A stretch of 14,725 nucleotides of DNA from UMGS172 sp045647525 (lineage in GTDB: Bacteria > Bacillota > Clostridia > Oscillospirales > Acutalibacteraceae): the NCBI GenBank assembly GCA_045647525.1, contig JAZRMK010000012.1, positions 1 to 14,725 of the forward strand. The letters are read 5' to 3'. The notes beneath the pieces are model-generated. The model was not told where the DNA came from and ran no database searches. It saw nothing but the letters and a program-made list of their open reading frames with translations. Shown here piece by piece: positions 7,433-14,677 of the stretch (positions within the stretch are counted from its first letter, which is position 1; every line of letters starts with the position of its first letter). A program made the translations under genes and the position numbers.

Positions 7433-8614
7433 TTATTTGATTACTTCTAAAAGTGCCTCTATTTTGTCGGTGTTTTCCCATTTTACGCCGAGGTCTTCTC
7501 TACCGAGGTGACCGTATGCAGAAAGATTAGAATAAATAGGCTTTCTCATATCAAACTGGTCAATAATTGCGGCAGGACGGAGATCAAAAACCTTGTTAAC
7601 AGCTTCTGCCAAAGCCTCTTCGCTATATTTTCCGGTGCCAAAAGTTTCAACCATAACCGAAACAGGCTTTGCAACGCCGATAGCATAAGCCAACTGAACC
7701 TCACACTTAGTAGCCAAGCCTGCGGCAACGATGTTTTTGGCAACGTAACGTGCGGCATAAGCAGCAGAACGGTCAACCTTTGTAGGATCTTTACCACTGA
7801 AAGCACCACCACCGTGACGCGAGTAGCCACCGTATGTATCGACAATTATCTTTCTGCCGGTAAGACCGGTATCACCCTGAGGACCGCCAACAACAAAACG
7901 ACCTGTGGGATTGATGAATATCTTGGTATTATCATCAATAAACTCGGCAGGAATAATAGGTTTAATGACCTTTTCGAGAATATCCTCTCTTAAGGTTTCA
8001 AGTGAAACCTCGGCACTGTGCTGGCTGGACACAACAACAGCCTCGACTCTTAAAGGCTTATCATCCTCGTATTCAACGGTTACCTGAGTTTTACCGTCGG
8101 GACATAAATAGCCAAGAGTTTTATCCTCTCTTACCTCGGTAAGTTTTAAAGCCAATTTATGAGCCAACGAAATAGGCAACGGCATAAGTTCAGGTGTTTC
8201 ATCACATGCAAAGCCGAACATCATACCCTGGTCACCTGCGCCGTTGAGGTTATATGCGTCTTCTTCGCCGCCTTTAAGTTCCAAAGACTTATCAACGCCC
8301 ATAGCAATATCGGGTGATTGCTCATCAATAGAAGTGTATACCGCACATGTATTACCGTCGAATCCTTGTGATGCATCGTTATAACCAATATTGCAAACAA
8401 CATCGCGAACGATTTTGGGTATATCAACCTTTGCGGTTGTAGTTATTTCACCCATAACATTAACAACACCCGTTGTGCAGAAGGTTTCACACGCAACTCT
8501 GGCGTTGGGGTCTTTCGCAATAATTGCATCCAAAACCGCGTCAGAAACGCAGTCACAAACCTTATCGGGATGACCTTTGGTAACCGATTCCGATGTAAAT
8601 AAATGTCTTGCCAT
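7433..8614 (-). CDS. metK: S-adenosylmethionine synthetase (methionine adenosyltransferase)
   Basis: MetK makes S-adenosylmethionine from methionine and ATP. The 393-residue protein is of normal length. It shows GHPDK (14-18) for ATP binding, the signature GAGDQGMMFGFACDE (125-139), and the phosphate loop GGGAFSGKDPTKVDRSA (268-284). I chose the ATG at 8614, giving MARHLFTSESV, because AGGAG (complement of 8622-8626) lies seven bases upstream; the ATG at 8620 would be only one base from it. A SAM-I riboswitch and terminator precede the gene, so its product should repress it. It converges on hpt with a shared terminator. Confidence 0.97.
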   Translation of the reverse strand: MARHLFTSESVTKGHPDKVCDCVSDAVLDAIIAKDPNARVACETFCTTGVVNVMGEITTTAKVDIPKIVRDVVCNIGYNDASQGFDGNTCAVYTSIDEQSPDIAMGVDKSLELKGGEEDAYNLNGAGDQGMMFGFACDETPELMPLPISLAHKLALKLTEVREDKTLGYLCPDGKTQVTVEYEDDKPLRVEAVVVSSQHSAEVSLETLREDILEKVIKPIIPAEFIDDNTKIFINPTGRFVVGGPQGDTGLTGRKIIVDTYGGYSRHGGGAFSGKDPTKVDRSAAYAARYVAKNIVAAGLATKCEVQLAYAIGVAKPVSVMVETFGTGKYSEEALAEAVNKVFDLRPAAIIDQFDMRKPIYSNLSAYGHLGREDLGVKWENTDKIEALLEVIK

Positions 8615-8628
8615 ATTCATTCTCCTTT

Positions 8629-8665
8629 AAAATAAAAAACACTCACTTTTCCGAAAAGTGAGTGT
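8629..8665 (-). terminator. Riboswitch-controlled terminator before metK
   Basis: On the minus strand ACACTCACTTTT (complement of 8654-8665) pairs with AAAAGTGAGTGT (complement of 8639-8650) in a perfect 12-bp stem, followed by TTTTTATTTT. It sits six bases after the SAM-I aptamer and 15 bases before the metK ribosome binding site region. It is the expression platform: with SAM bound, P1 holds and this hairpin ends transcription. Confidence 0.9.
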
Positions 8666-8671
8666 CAAAAA

Positions 8672-8765
8672 CCTCATCTATCGGAAAATCCGCCGGATTT
8701 AGCACCTTGGAAAAACCAGGTTGCCGGGCTTCACAGGGCCGGTCCCTCTGCCACTCTTGATAAGG
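8672..8765 (-). promoter_or_regulatory. SAM-I riboswitch (S-box) aptamer
   Basis: The minus-strand RNA carries the S-box consensus in order: CTTATCAAGAGTGGC, AGAGGGACCGGCCCTGTGAA, GCCCGGCAACC, a short P3 hairpin, GGTGCTAAATCC, a P4 hairpin and GATAGATGAGG. P1 closes by pairing CCTTATC (8759-8765) with GATGAGG (8672-8678), with one G-U pair. SAM binding stabilises P1 and thus favours the downstream terminator, shutting off metK when SAM is plentiful. Placement before metK is a standard S-box target. Confidence 0.96.
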
Positions 8766-8789
8766 AAACTATTTAATTTAGCAATGGGT

Positions 8790-8817
8790 ATTATATCACA
8801 ATATGTCGATTTGTCAA
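8790..8817 (-). promoter_or_regulatory. Promoter of the SAM riboswitch-metK unit
   Basis: TTGACA (complement of 8812-8817) and TATAAT (complement of 8790-8795) are both perfect hexamers with a 16-base spacer and a TG extension before the -10. Transcription should start near 8783, about 18 bases before the aptamer. The -35 box ends only three bases after the stop codon of ribU, and no terminator is visible between the two, so ribU transcripts may run into the SAM riboswitch. Confidence 0.87.
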
Positions 8818-8820
8818 GTA

Positions 8821-9495
8821 TTAGCCAAAAAATACTATTTTACCGTTCATATACAACGTAAAGAACAGCATTGTGATAATAATAACAATAATAGATGACA
8901 CAATAAGTAAAACCGATTTGAAGCCGAATTTGTACTGCGTGTTATCCTTCTTTTGCAATAATCCTGTTTTTCTGAAAGCCATGGTAAACGGTTTATAGAT
9001 AATCAGAACAAGTGCAGAATTCAAGGTTGACTTAGTAAGGTTAAATGGCAACAAAACAGTGCCGAGCATCTTGATAACCTCGCCGCGCGGAACACCCATA
9101 TAATACGGTGTTATAAAAAGGTTGGCAAGTAACATCACAGCAGTAACACTCAACGCAGCTGAAATCACACCGATAACTGCACCGAACATTGTACGTCGGT
9201 ATTTATATACTGTGCCCACAACCACAGTAAAAGTGGCACTCGAAATAAAATTCATAATGAGGCCGTAAAGACCAGTATCGCTTACCGTTACGAACTCTAA
9301 AAGCGCTACAATAGCTGAAACTGTCAATCCGGTAACAGGACCGTATATAAGTGCTGAAATGGCTAAAAATGCATCTTTTATATCAAAGGTTAAAAACATC
9401 ACCTTGAAATGAAAAACCAGCATAATTATGTAACTCAAAGCCGCAAGCATAGCCAACACGGTTAGTTTTTTTACGTTTACATCAGTTTTTTTCAT
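8821..9495 (-). CDS. ribU: Riboflavin ECF transporter S component RibU
   Basis: RibU is the membrane substrate-binding subunit of a group II energy-coupling factor transporter and captures riboflavin; it uses shared EcfA/EcfA'/EcfT subunits encoded elsewhere. The 224-residue protein begins MKKTDVNVKKLTVLAMLAAL, the typical S-component N-terminus. It has about six membrane segments and the RibU-type region FDIKDAFLAISALIYGPVTG (37-56) and then TVSDTGLYGLIMNFISS. The ATG has AAAGGTG five bases upstream. An FMN riboswitch and terminator lie directly before it, which strongly supports flavin transport. The C-terminal 30 residues form one more hydrophobic helix after a charged loop. Its stop is three bases from the metK promoter. 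Confidence 0.93.
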   Translation of the reverse strand: MKKTDVNVKKLTVLAMLAALSYIIMLVFHFKVMFLTFDIKDAFLAISALIYGPVTGLTVSAIVALLEFVTVSDTGLYGLIMNFISSATFTVVVGTVYKYRRTMFGAVIGVISAALSVTAVMLLANLFITPYYMGVPRGEVIKMLGTVLLPFNLTKSTLNSALVLIIYKPFTMAFRKTGLLQKKDNTQYKFGFKSVLLIVSSIIVIIITMLFFTLYMNGKIVFFG

Positions 9496-9511
9496 AAATT
9501 CACCTTTTTCG

Positions 9512-9546
9512 AAAAAAATAAACCCCGCTCAAAAAAAGAACGGGGC
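9512..9546 (-). terminator. FMN riboswitch-controlled terminator before ribU
   Basis: On the minus strand CCCCGTTC (complement of 9538-9545) pairs with GAGCGGGG (complement of 9523-9530) in eight pairs with one G-U and a loop of seven U, followed by TTTATTTTTTT. It lies between the FMN aptamer and the ribU ribosome binding site and is the expression platform that stops transcription when FMN is bound. Confidence 0.88.
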
Positions 9547-9562
9547 ATAAATACATCACATC

Positions 9563-9670
9563 ATCTTCTCACATCCGGACTGTAACCGTCGGCTTCGGAA
9601 TTTCACCGAATCGTGCCATAAGGCTTGCGGGCTGTACCGCCGGTAGGGATTCTCACCCTGCCCCGAAGAT
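9563..9670 (-). promoter_or_regulatory. FMN riboswitch (RFN element)
   Basis: The minus-strand RNA shows the RFN consensus in order: CTTCGGGGCAGGGTGAGAAT, CCCTACCGGCGGTA, a variable hairpin (AGCCCGCAAGCC), CGGTGAAATTCCGAAGCCGA, CGGTTACAGTCCGGATG and GAGAAG. P1 closes by ATCTTC (complement of 9665-9670) with GAAGAT (complement of 9563-9568). FMN binding is expected to favour the following terminator and thus reduce ribU expression when flavin is sufficient. Confidence 0.97.
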
Positions 9671-9678
9671 TTTTAATA

Positions 9679-9707
9679 ATTATAACGCCAAGTAAACAAT
9701 ATGTCAA
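9679..9707 (-). promoter_or_regulatory. Consensus promoter of the FMN riboswitch-ribU unit
   Basis: TTGACA (complement of 9702-9707) and TATAAT (complement of 9679-9684) are perfect and 17 bases apart, the ideal sigma-A arrangement. Transcription should start near 9672, essentially at the first base of the riboswitch. The -35 box contains the TGA stop codon of the upstream DUF1294 gene (9704-9706). Confidence 0.88.
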
Positions 9708-9982
9708 CCCAAAAAGCCGCTAAAATGCAAGGCCAAACACTGTAAAAAGAAAATAATCGGAATAATAAATACAAACGCTGGTTTTTTAGTTTTATGATTA
9801 AATACACTCATAGAAATATAAACCGCAAAACTTCCGCCTAATAAAACAAGTAAGAAAAGCACAATTTCAGGAACACGACTCTTTTTACTTTTTGCACGCA
9901 ATTTATCACTTATCATTGCAATAACCGACACAAGAGATATTACAATAAAATAAAGAATAATACACTTTAACGCAGAATCCAT
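9704..9982 (-). CDS. DUF1294 family small membrane protein
   Basis: The 92-residue protein fits the DUF1294 family, small inner-membrane proteins of unknown function. It has hydrophobic helices at about residues 6-24, 40-60 and 70-87. The family motifs are visible: SDK (25-27), RVPE (36-39), GG (49-50) and FNHKTKKPAF (61-70). The ATG has AAAGGTG seven bases upstream, which secures the start. It is transcribed away from the GHL10 gene from closely overlapping promoters. Its stop codon lies inside the -35 box of the ribU promoter, so no terminator is evident and read-through into the FMN riboswitch leader is likely. Confidence 0.85.
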   Translation of the reverse strand: MDSALKCIILYFIVISLVSVIAMISDKLRAKSKKSRVPEIVLFLLVLLGGSFAVYISMSVFNHKTKKPAFVFIIPIIFFLQCLALHFSGFLG

Positions 9983-10013
9983 AAATTAACACCTTTAAAC
10001 TATAATTTTAGTG

Positions 10014-10042
10014 TTGTCAATCCGCAGTAATTATATTATAAT
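10014..10042 (+). promoter_or_regulatory. Candidate promoter of the GHL10-amidase operon
   Basis: TTGTCA (10014-10019) is followed after 17 bases by a perfect TATAAT (10037-10042). Transcription should start near 10049, leaving a leader of about 65 bases before the ATG. It interlocks with the minus-strand promoter: its -10 box falls in that promoter's spacer, so the two polymerases should exclude each other. Confidence 0.6.
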
Positions 10043-10058
10043 AATAATATAAAATCAA
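10030..10058 (-). promoter_or_regulatory. Candidate promoter of the DUF1294 gene
   Basis: On the minus strand TTGATT (complement of 10053-10058) is followed after 17 bases by TATAAT (complement of 10030-10035). The start would be near 10023, about 40 bases before the ATG at 9982. The region is very AT-rich with several overlapping TATAAT-like strings, which lowers confidence. It overlaps the plus-strand promoter at 10014-10042. Confidence 0.55.
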
Positions 10059-10114
10059 GTAATATGTGCTTTTTTCGCATGATTTTAATACATACTACAT
10101 AATGAGGTGAAATG

Positions 10115-11671
10115 ATGTTTAAGCGCCCCGTACCAAAAAGAACGGCACTTATATTGGCATCTGTAATTCTCGCACTTGTATATACTTTAAGTTTTATTGT
10201 TTGTATAAACTTGAAAAACGTTGACGGTTCGTTATTTAATTCGTCCTTCGGTTCTCAAAGCGCAAATACTGCCCACACACCGTCTGTTTCTGATAAGAGC
10301 CATCCGTCATCAGATGTTTCCAATAGTATCGGCAGTCTTATAAGCTCAGATGTAAGTTCTGATATAAGTTCCTCTGTTTCAAGCCAAGTTGTAGGAGAAT
10401 TATCAAGTGACAATCCCTCCAACATTTCTTCCAATAGTTTTATCAGCAGCTCAGCCTCACATTCAGGCAACTCTTTGCTATCATCAAACAGTTCTTCAAC
10501 TGTGTCAAAACCAAATCCGACGCCTATTCCCGATCCTGAGCCCGTAGCAAATGGGTTTACTGCATCTATATGGATTTCAATTTTTGACCTTACCGACAAT
10601 GGTTTGCAAGGTATGACTAAGCAACAATTCACTTCACTTGTTACAACAATGTTCACCAACGCAAAATCGCTTGGCGCAACTTCGGTATTTTGTCATGTAA
10701 GACCAAACGGTGATGCGCTCTATAAGTCGTCATATTTCCCGTACAGTAAATATCTCACCGGAACCGAAGGCAAAGACCCCGGATACGACCCGTTGGAGAT
10801 AATGGTCAGCGTTGCACACAGCAAAGGCCTTAAAATTCACGCATGGGTTAATCCTTACAGAATTTCGGCTACATCTACAAGTTTAACTTCACTTGCCGAC
10901 TCCAACCCCGCAAAAAAATGGCTTACTGACAACAACACTGCAAATGACAGAAATGTTCTTACCGCAACTGACTCTTCGAATCGCAAAGGTCTTTATTATA
11001 ATCCCGCGGTATCTGAAGTTCAGGATTTAATAGTTAACGGTATTAAAGAAATATGCGAAAACTACGACGTTGACGGTATACATATTGATGACTACTTCTA
11101 CCCAACTACCGATTCTTCATTTGACAGCATAGAATATAATCGTTATAGTTCAAACGGCGGTACTATGTCTTTGGCAAATTGGCGAAGAGAAAACGTCAAC
11201 ACTCTTGTAAGAAAGCTTTATTCCGCGGTGCATTCATTCAGCGGTTTAGAGTTTGGAATAAGCCCCGCAGGTAATATTACCCGCAATTATAACGAACTTT
11301 ATGCAGACGTTGAAAAATGGATGAGTACTACCGGTTATATCGATTACATCATACCTCAGATCTACTACGGATATGAATATCCCAACTCTAAATACACCTA
11401 CACCGCCTTGCTTAATCAGTGGATGAGTTTAAGCAGACTGAAAACTGTCGATATCTATATCGGTCTTGGTAATTACAGGATTACTGACCAAAGCGAAGGT
11501 TACAATGAATGGCTCAACAATAACGACATAATTGCAAGGCAGACCTCCGATGCGTATAAACAAAAAGCTGACGGTGTTGTTCTTTTCTCGTATTGTGATG
11601 TTTTTGGCACATCAACTCGCGAAAAACAACAGACCGCTAATTTTAAGGAAGTATTCAAAGATTTAAAATAA
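10115..11671 (+). CDS. Membrane-anchored GHL10 family glycosidase (YngK/DigH-like)
   Basis: The 518-residue protein has an N-terminal membrane helix (about 10-33), a Ser-rich linker (about 39-130), a Pro-rich hinge (PNPTPIPDPEP) and a full glycosyl-hydrolase-like 10 barrel (about 146-518). Barrel motifs are typical: WISIFDL, VFCHVRPNGDALYKS, DPGYDPLEIMV, GLKIHAWVNPYRI, DGIHIDDYFYP (320-330, with Asp320, Asp325 and Asp326 as likely active-site acids), FGISPAGN, IDYIIPQIYYGYEY and GVVLFSYCDVFG. The E. coli family member DigH cleaves peptidoglycan glycan lacking stem peptides, so a cell-wall role outside the membrane is likely. Of two adjacent ATGs I chose the second (10115), five bases after AGGTG. 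The amidase gene follows after 12 bases. Confidence 0.88.
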   Translation: MFKRPVPKRTALILASVILALVYTLSFIVCINLKNVDGSLFNSSFGSQSANTAHTPSVSDKSHPSSDVSNSIGSLISSDVSSDISSSVSSQVVGELSSDNPSNISSNSFISSSASHSGNSLLSSNSSSTVSKPNPTPIPDPEPVANGFTASIWISIFDLTDNGLQGMTKQQFTSLVTTMFTNAKSLGATSVFCHVRPNGDALYKSSYFPYSKYLTGTEGKDPGYDPLEIMVSVAHSKGLKIHAWVNPYRISATSTSLTSLADSNPAKKWLTDNNTANDRNVLTATDSSNRKGLYYNPAVSEVQDLIVNGIKEICENYDVDGIHIDDYFYPTTDSSFDSIEYNRYSSNGGTMSLANWRRENVNTLVRKLYSAVHSFSGLEFGISPAGNITRNYNELYADVEKWMSTTGYIDYIIPQIYYGYEYPNSKYTYTALLNQWMSLSRLKTVDIYIGLGNYRITDQSEGYNEWLNNNDIIARQTSDAYKQKADGVVLFSYCDVFGTSTREKQQTANFKEVFKDLK

Positions 11672-11683
11672 AGGATGAAGAAT

Positions 11684-14677
11684 TTGAGAACTCCTAACGA
11701 AAAAATAATTTCATCTGCGGTAATAAGAACCGTCGTGCCTATTCTTCTGGCACTGGCGTTGGTATTCAGTTGTTCTTATGTCGCGATAGAGAAACTAAAT
11801 TTATTTAATTCCGGTTCTAAACTATTATCAGGAACAAGCGACATACCTGCCGGCACTGACGCCTCACACGGTTACGTTTCAGACACAATCGTCATTGACA
11901 AATCACCTATAACGGTTAGCAAGGATGAGCCTGTTTCCATCAAAAGTGCTATGATAGTTCCGGGAAAGGACTTTTTAACAGACGATGCGTACACATTCGA
12001 CACTGCATCAAAAGCCGTCGAAGCGCTTATTGATAAAATGTACGAAGACAGACTTAACACTGTAAATGTACTTCTTAACTATGACGGTGGAATTATTTGT
12101 GAGAATAATTTCGGTGTAGCAAAATGCAGTGGATTGTTAGAGCATATTTACGAATATGCAAAAACGCACGATATGAATATTGCTTTGACCGTTGACCTCG
12201 GTGCTTTGGCAGAAACCCATATTGCACACATCACCGATATTATCAACATTTCAACATTTTTATCGTCCGAATCGGTGATAAACAACTGTGATATACTTAT
12301 TCTGAAAAACTTTTCTTTAAAAAACGATGATATTTCTTACGATGAATATATCAATTCCGGTTCAAGATTGAGTTACAACGAGTATGTTCAATCCAAAGTA
12401 ACAACTGCAATCAGCGCGTACTACAATGCTGTCCTCGACGCCGATAGTTCACTTTATACAGGTATTTATATTGATTCACACCATCTTGTCGGCACTACCG
12501 CAGAAACACTCTTCCCTGCCGATTCAACGGTCGATTTCATCGATATTGTACAGCAAAAAGTTGCCGACTTTGTAATTGTCAACAACTCCTTCTCTACCTT
12601 GAATTCACCCGTAGGTTTTGAAGATGTCATTGATTTCTTTGATTCATACAATTTTGGTGAAACCGAAATTTACCACGAGGTTGATTATAAAAAGGTAGGC
12701 TCAGGTGCTTCGGGTTGGACAAGTCCTGACCAGATAGTTAAACAACTTATGGTTTTAGGTGAAAAAGGTAGTTCAAATTTCCTTATTTCAAGTTACAGTG
12801 CCTTTGTGAACGACACGACCGAGAGCCGTCAAGCTGTCATAAAATTCCTTTCGGGTCAAATTTCGCTTGACTACGTTTTGACAAATCTTAATGTCACTTC
12901 GCCAAAAAAACAAACCTATACTACATACGAAGATCGTGTAGCTCTTATCGGTGCTTCCGACCCAGAATTTTCATTAACCTTGAACGGTGAAGCAGTAGAA
13001 CGAAACAAGTACGGTTACTTCTCCCTCGACCTTGATTTAAAGTTAGGTCTTAATACCTTCACACTCCAACACAAAGGTTCTACCAAGACATACAAAATAA
13101 CCTATAAAAAAGTTATCATAAAAGAATATGAACCTACAAAATCCACAACCGTATCCGGTGGTTCAACCGTCACGGTTTCAATGGTTGCAATATCGGGCAG
13201 TACCGTAACCGCAAAGTTAAACGGTACCGAAATCACCTTGAAAGAAGAGGTTATTCTTGATATCAACGGTGATGTTGCAGGCGAATACAGTAACTACCGC
13301 GGTAGTTTCACCCTGCCCCACTTTTATGACAGTGATAAATCGTTGGGCAATATTGTATTTAACGTTAAATCAAAGTACGGTAACGAAAGCAAAACTGCTG
13401 CTAAGATAACTGTTGAAAAGACCCAAGTTGACCTGCCCGGCGAGACTCCCGAGGGTGGAAACTATGTTGACGTAGGTGGCGGTTATGTTGCCGAAGTCAC
13501 CAATACACAGGCAGAGGTTTTCAATATCGGCGAGCCTGACGATTGGTCAAGACCTACCAACAACTACCTGCCGGCAGGTACTGTTGACCACTGTTCCGCA
13601 TCAACAACATCTGTTGGCGGTTCAACTCTGAGAACACTTCGTTACGGTAAGATGCTTTATGCAAGTAATCTTAAAGTAACGAAGACCAGCCTTCCCTCTA
13701 CCAACGCAATAGAGGTGGCATCGTTCACAACCGGAACCACCCATACAATGCTAACGCTCAATGTTGACTGGAAGGCTCCGTTCCTTTTCCATATCGGACC
13801 GCAGAGTTATACTAACGAGGGTGACGGTGACAACCGCGATTACACCATTAAGTCATCAACATTCCGTTATATTGACATAACCTTCTGCTACGCCACAGTT
13901 GTTGAGGGTGATATTTCCATTCCCGAAGGAAATTTAATTTTCTCAAAGGCTGAATGGATCAAAAACACTTCCGACCACACTTTAAGACTTTATCTTAAAA
14001 ACACAGGCAAATTCTTCGGTTGGTATGCAAGATACAACAGTGAAGGTCAGCTTGTTTTTGAATTCCTCAATCCTGCAAGAATTACTGCCGCCAACAATAA
14101 ATACGGCTATGACCTAAGCGGTGTTACCGTTATGCTTGATGCAGGTCACGGCGGTTCTGATTGCGGTGCATTGGGTTCTAACAAAAACTTCTCGGAAGCA
14201 TATCTTAACCTTTTCCTCGCACGTGAAATTAAAAAGGAGCTTGAATCGATCGGTGCAACGGTAATTATGACACGTGATGATGATTCAACTTTGAGCAGCA
14301 GCGAACGAATAGCAATGCTCAGGGATACTAAGCCGGATTATGTATTGGCTATTCACCGAAATGCATCTGGTTCATCTTCTCCCAACGGTTTTATAAGCTA
14401 CCATTACAACGCATATTCTGCTGATGCTGCTAAAATTTTATATAAATCGTATAACACTTTTGGCAGTGACAGTATCTTCCCTGTTTCTAAATGGAGTGGC
14501 ACAAAATGGCACCCATTTTTCCTGTCAAGAACAACCAACGCTCCGGTTGTTCTTACAGAAAATGGATTTATAACAAACGGCAAAAACTTCGACTTGATGA
14601 TAGATGCCGAGTTCAACAAAAAGAATGCCGTAGCTATGACGCAAGGCATTGTTGATTATTTTAAATCTATTCAATAA
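11684..14677 (+). CDS. Exported N-acetylmuramoyl-L-alanine amidase with degenerate GHL10 domain
   Basis: The 997-residue protein (numbered from the TTG) has a membrane helix (13-35), a GHL10-like barrel lacking the catalytic acids (about 85-392), two Ig/cadherin-like domains (about 409-477 and 487-579), a beta-rich region (597-797) that vaguely resembles AMIN domains, and an Amidase_3 domain (810-997). The amidase is intact: zinc ligands His822 (DAGHGG), Glu838 (FSEAYLNL) and His891 (AIHRNAS), and catalytic Glu959 (LTENGFITN). It should cut the bond between muramic acid and the stem peptide outside the cell. I prefer the TTG at 11684, six bases after AAGGATG; the ATG at 11675 abuts AAAGG with no spacing. 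It lies 12 bases after the GHL10 gene in one operon. No terminator is visible before the window ends. Confidence 0.88.
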   Translation: MRTPNEKIISSAVIRTVVPILLALALVFSCSYVAIEKLNLFNSGSKLLSGTSDIPAGTDASHGYVSDTIVIDKSPITVSKDEPVSIKSAMIVPGKDFLTDDAYTFDTASKAVEALIDKMYEDRLNTVNVLLNYDGGIICENNFGVAKCSGLLEHIYEYAKTHDMNIALTVDLGALAETHIAHITDIINISTFLSSESVINNCDILILKNFSLKNDDISYDEYINSGSRLSYNEYVQSKVTTAISAYYNAVLDADSSLYTGIYIDSHHLVGTTAETLFPADSTVDFIDIVQQKVADFVIVNNSFSTLNSPVGFEDVIDFFDSYNFGETEIYHEVDYKKVGSGASGWTSPDQIVKQLMVLGEKGSSNFLISSYSAFVNDTTESRQAVIKFLSGQISLDYVLTNLNVTSPKKQTYTTYEDRVALIGASDPEFSLTLNGEAVERNKYGYFSLDLDLKLGLNTFTLQHKGSTKTYKITYKKVIIKEYEPTKSTTVSGGSTVTVSMVAISGSTVTAKLNGTEITLKEEVILDINGDVAGEYSNYRGSFTLPHFYDSDKSLGNIVFNVKSKYGNESKTAAKITVEKTQVDLPGETPEGGNYVDVGGGYVAEVTNTQAEVFNIGEPDDWSRPTNNYLPAGTVDHCSASTTSVGGSTLRTLRYGKMLYASNLKVTKTSLPSTNAIEVASFTTGTTHTMLTLNVDWKAPFLFHIGPQSYTNEGDGDNRDYTIKSSTFRYIDITFCYATVVEGDISIPEGNLIFSKAEWIKNTSDHTLRLYLKNTGKFFGWYARYNSEGQLVFEFLNPARITAANNKYGYDLSGVTVMLDAGHGGSDCGALGSNKNFSEAYLNLFLAREIKKELESIGATVIMTRDDDSTLSSSERIAMLRDTKPDYVLAIHRNASGSSSPNGFISYHYNAYSADAAKILYKSYNTFGSDSIFPVSKWSGTKWHPFFLSRTTNAPVVLTENGFITNGKNFDLMIDAEFNKKNAVAMTQGIVDYFKSIQ

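Noticed and set aside
7508..7993. A 161-codon open frame on the plus strand
   Set aside because: It is opposite the highly conserved metK coding sequence, with no recognisable product or ribosome binding site.
10015..10020. TTGACA on the minus strand as the -35 box of the DUF1294 promoter
   Set aside because: The nearest -10-like string, TATAGT, is only 10 bases away and nothing fits at 16-18 bases; TTGATT with TATAAT at a 17-base spacing is better.
10255..10659. A 134-codon open frame on the minus strand
   Set aside because: It lies opposite the Ser-rich linker of the GHL10 gene; Ser codons (TCN, AGY) read backwards rarely give stops. It has no ribosome binding site and a low-complexity Glu/Leu-rich product.
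11675..11683. ATG at 11675 as the start of the amidase gene
   Set aside because: AAAGG directly abuts this ATG with no spacer, whereas the TTG at 11684 is well spaced from AAGGATG. The ATG remains possible and changes only three residues.
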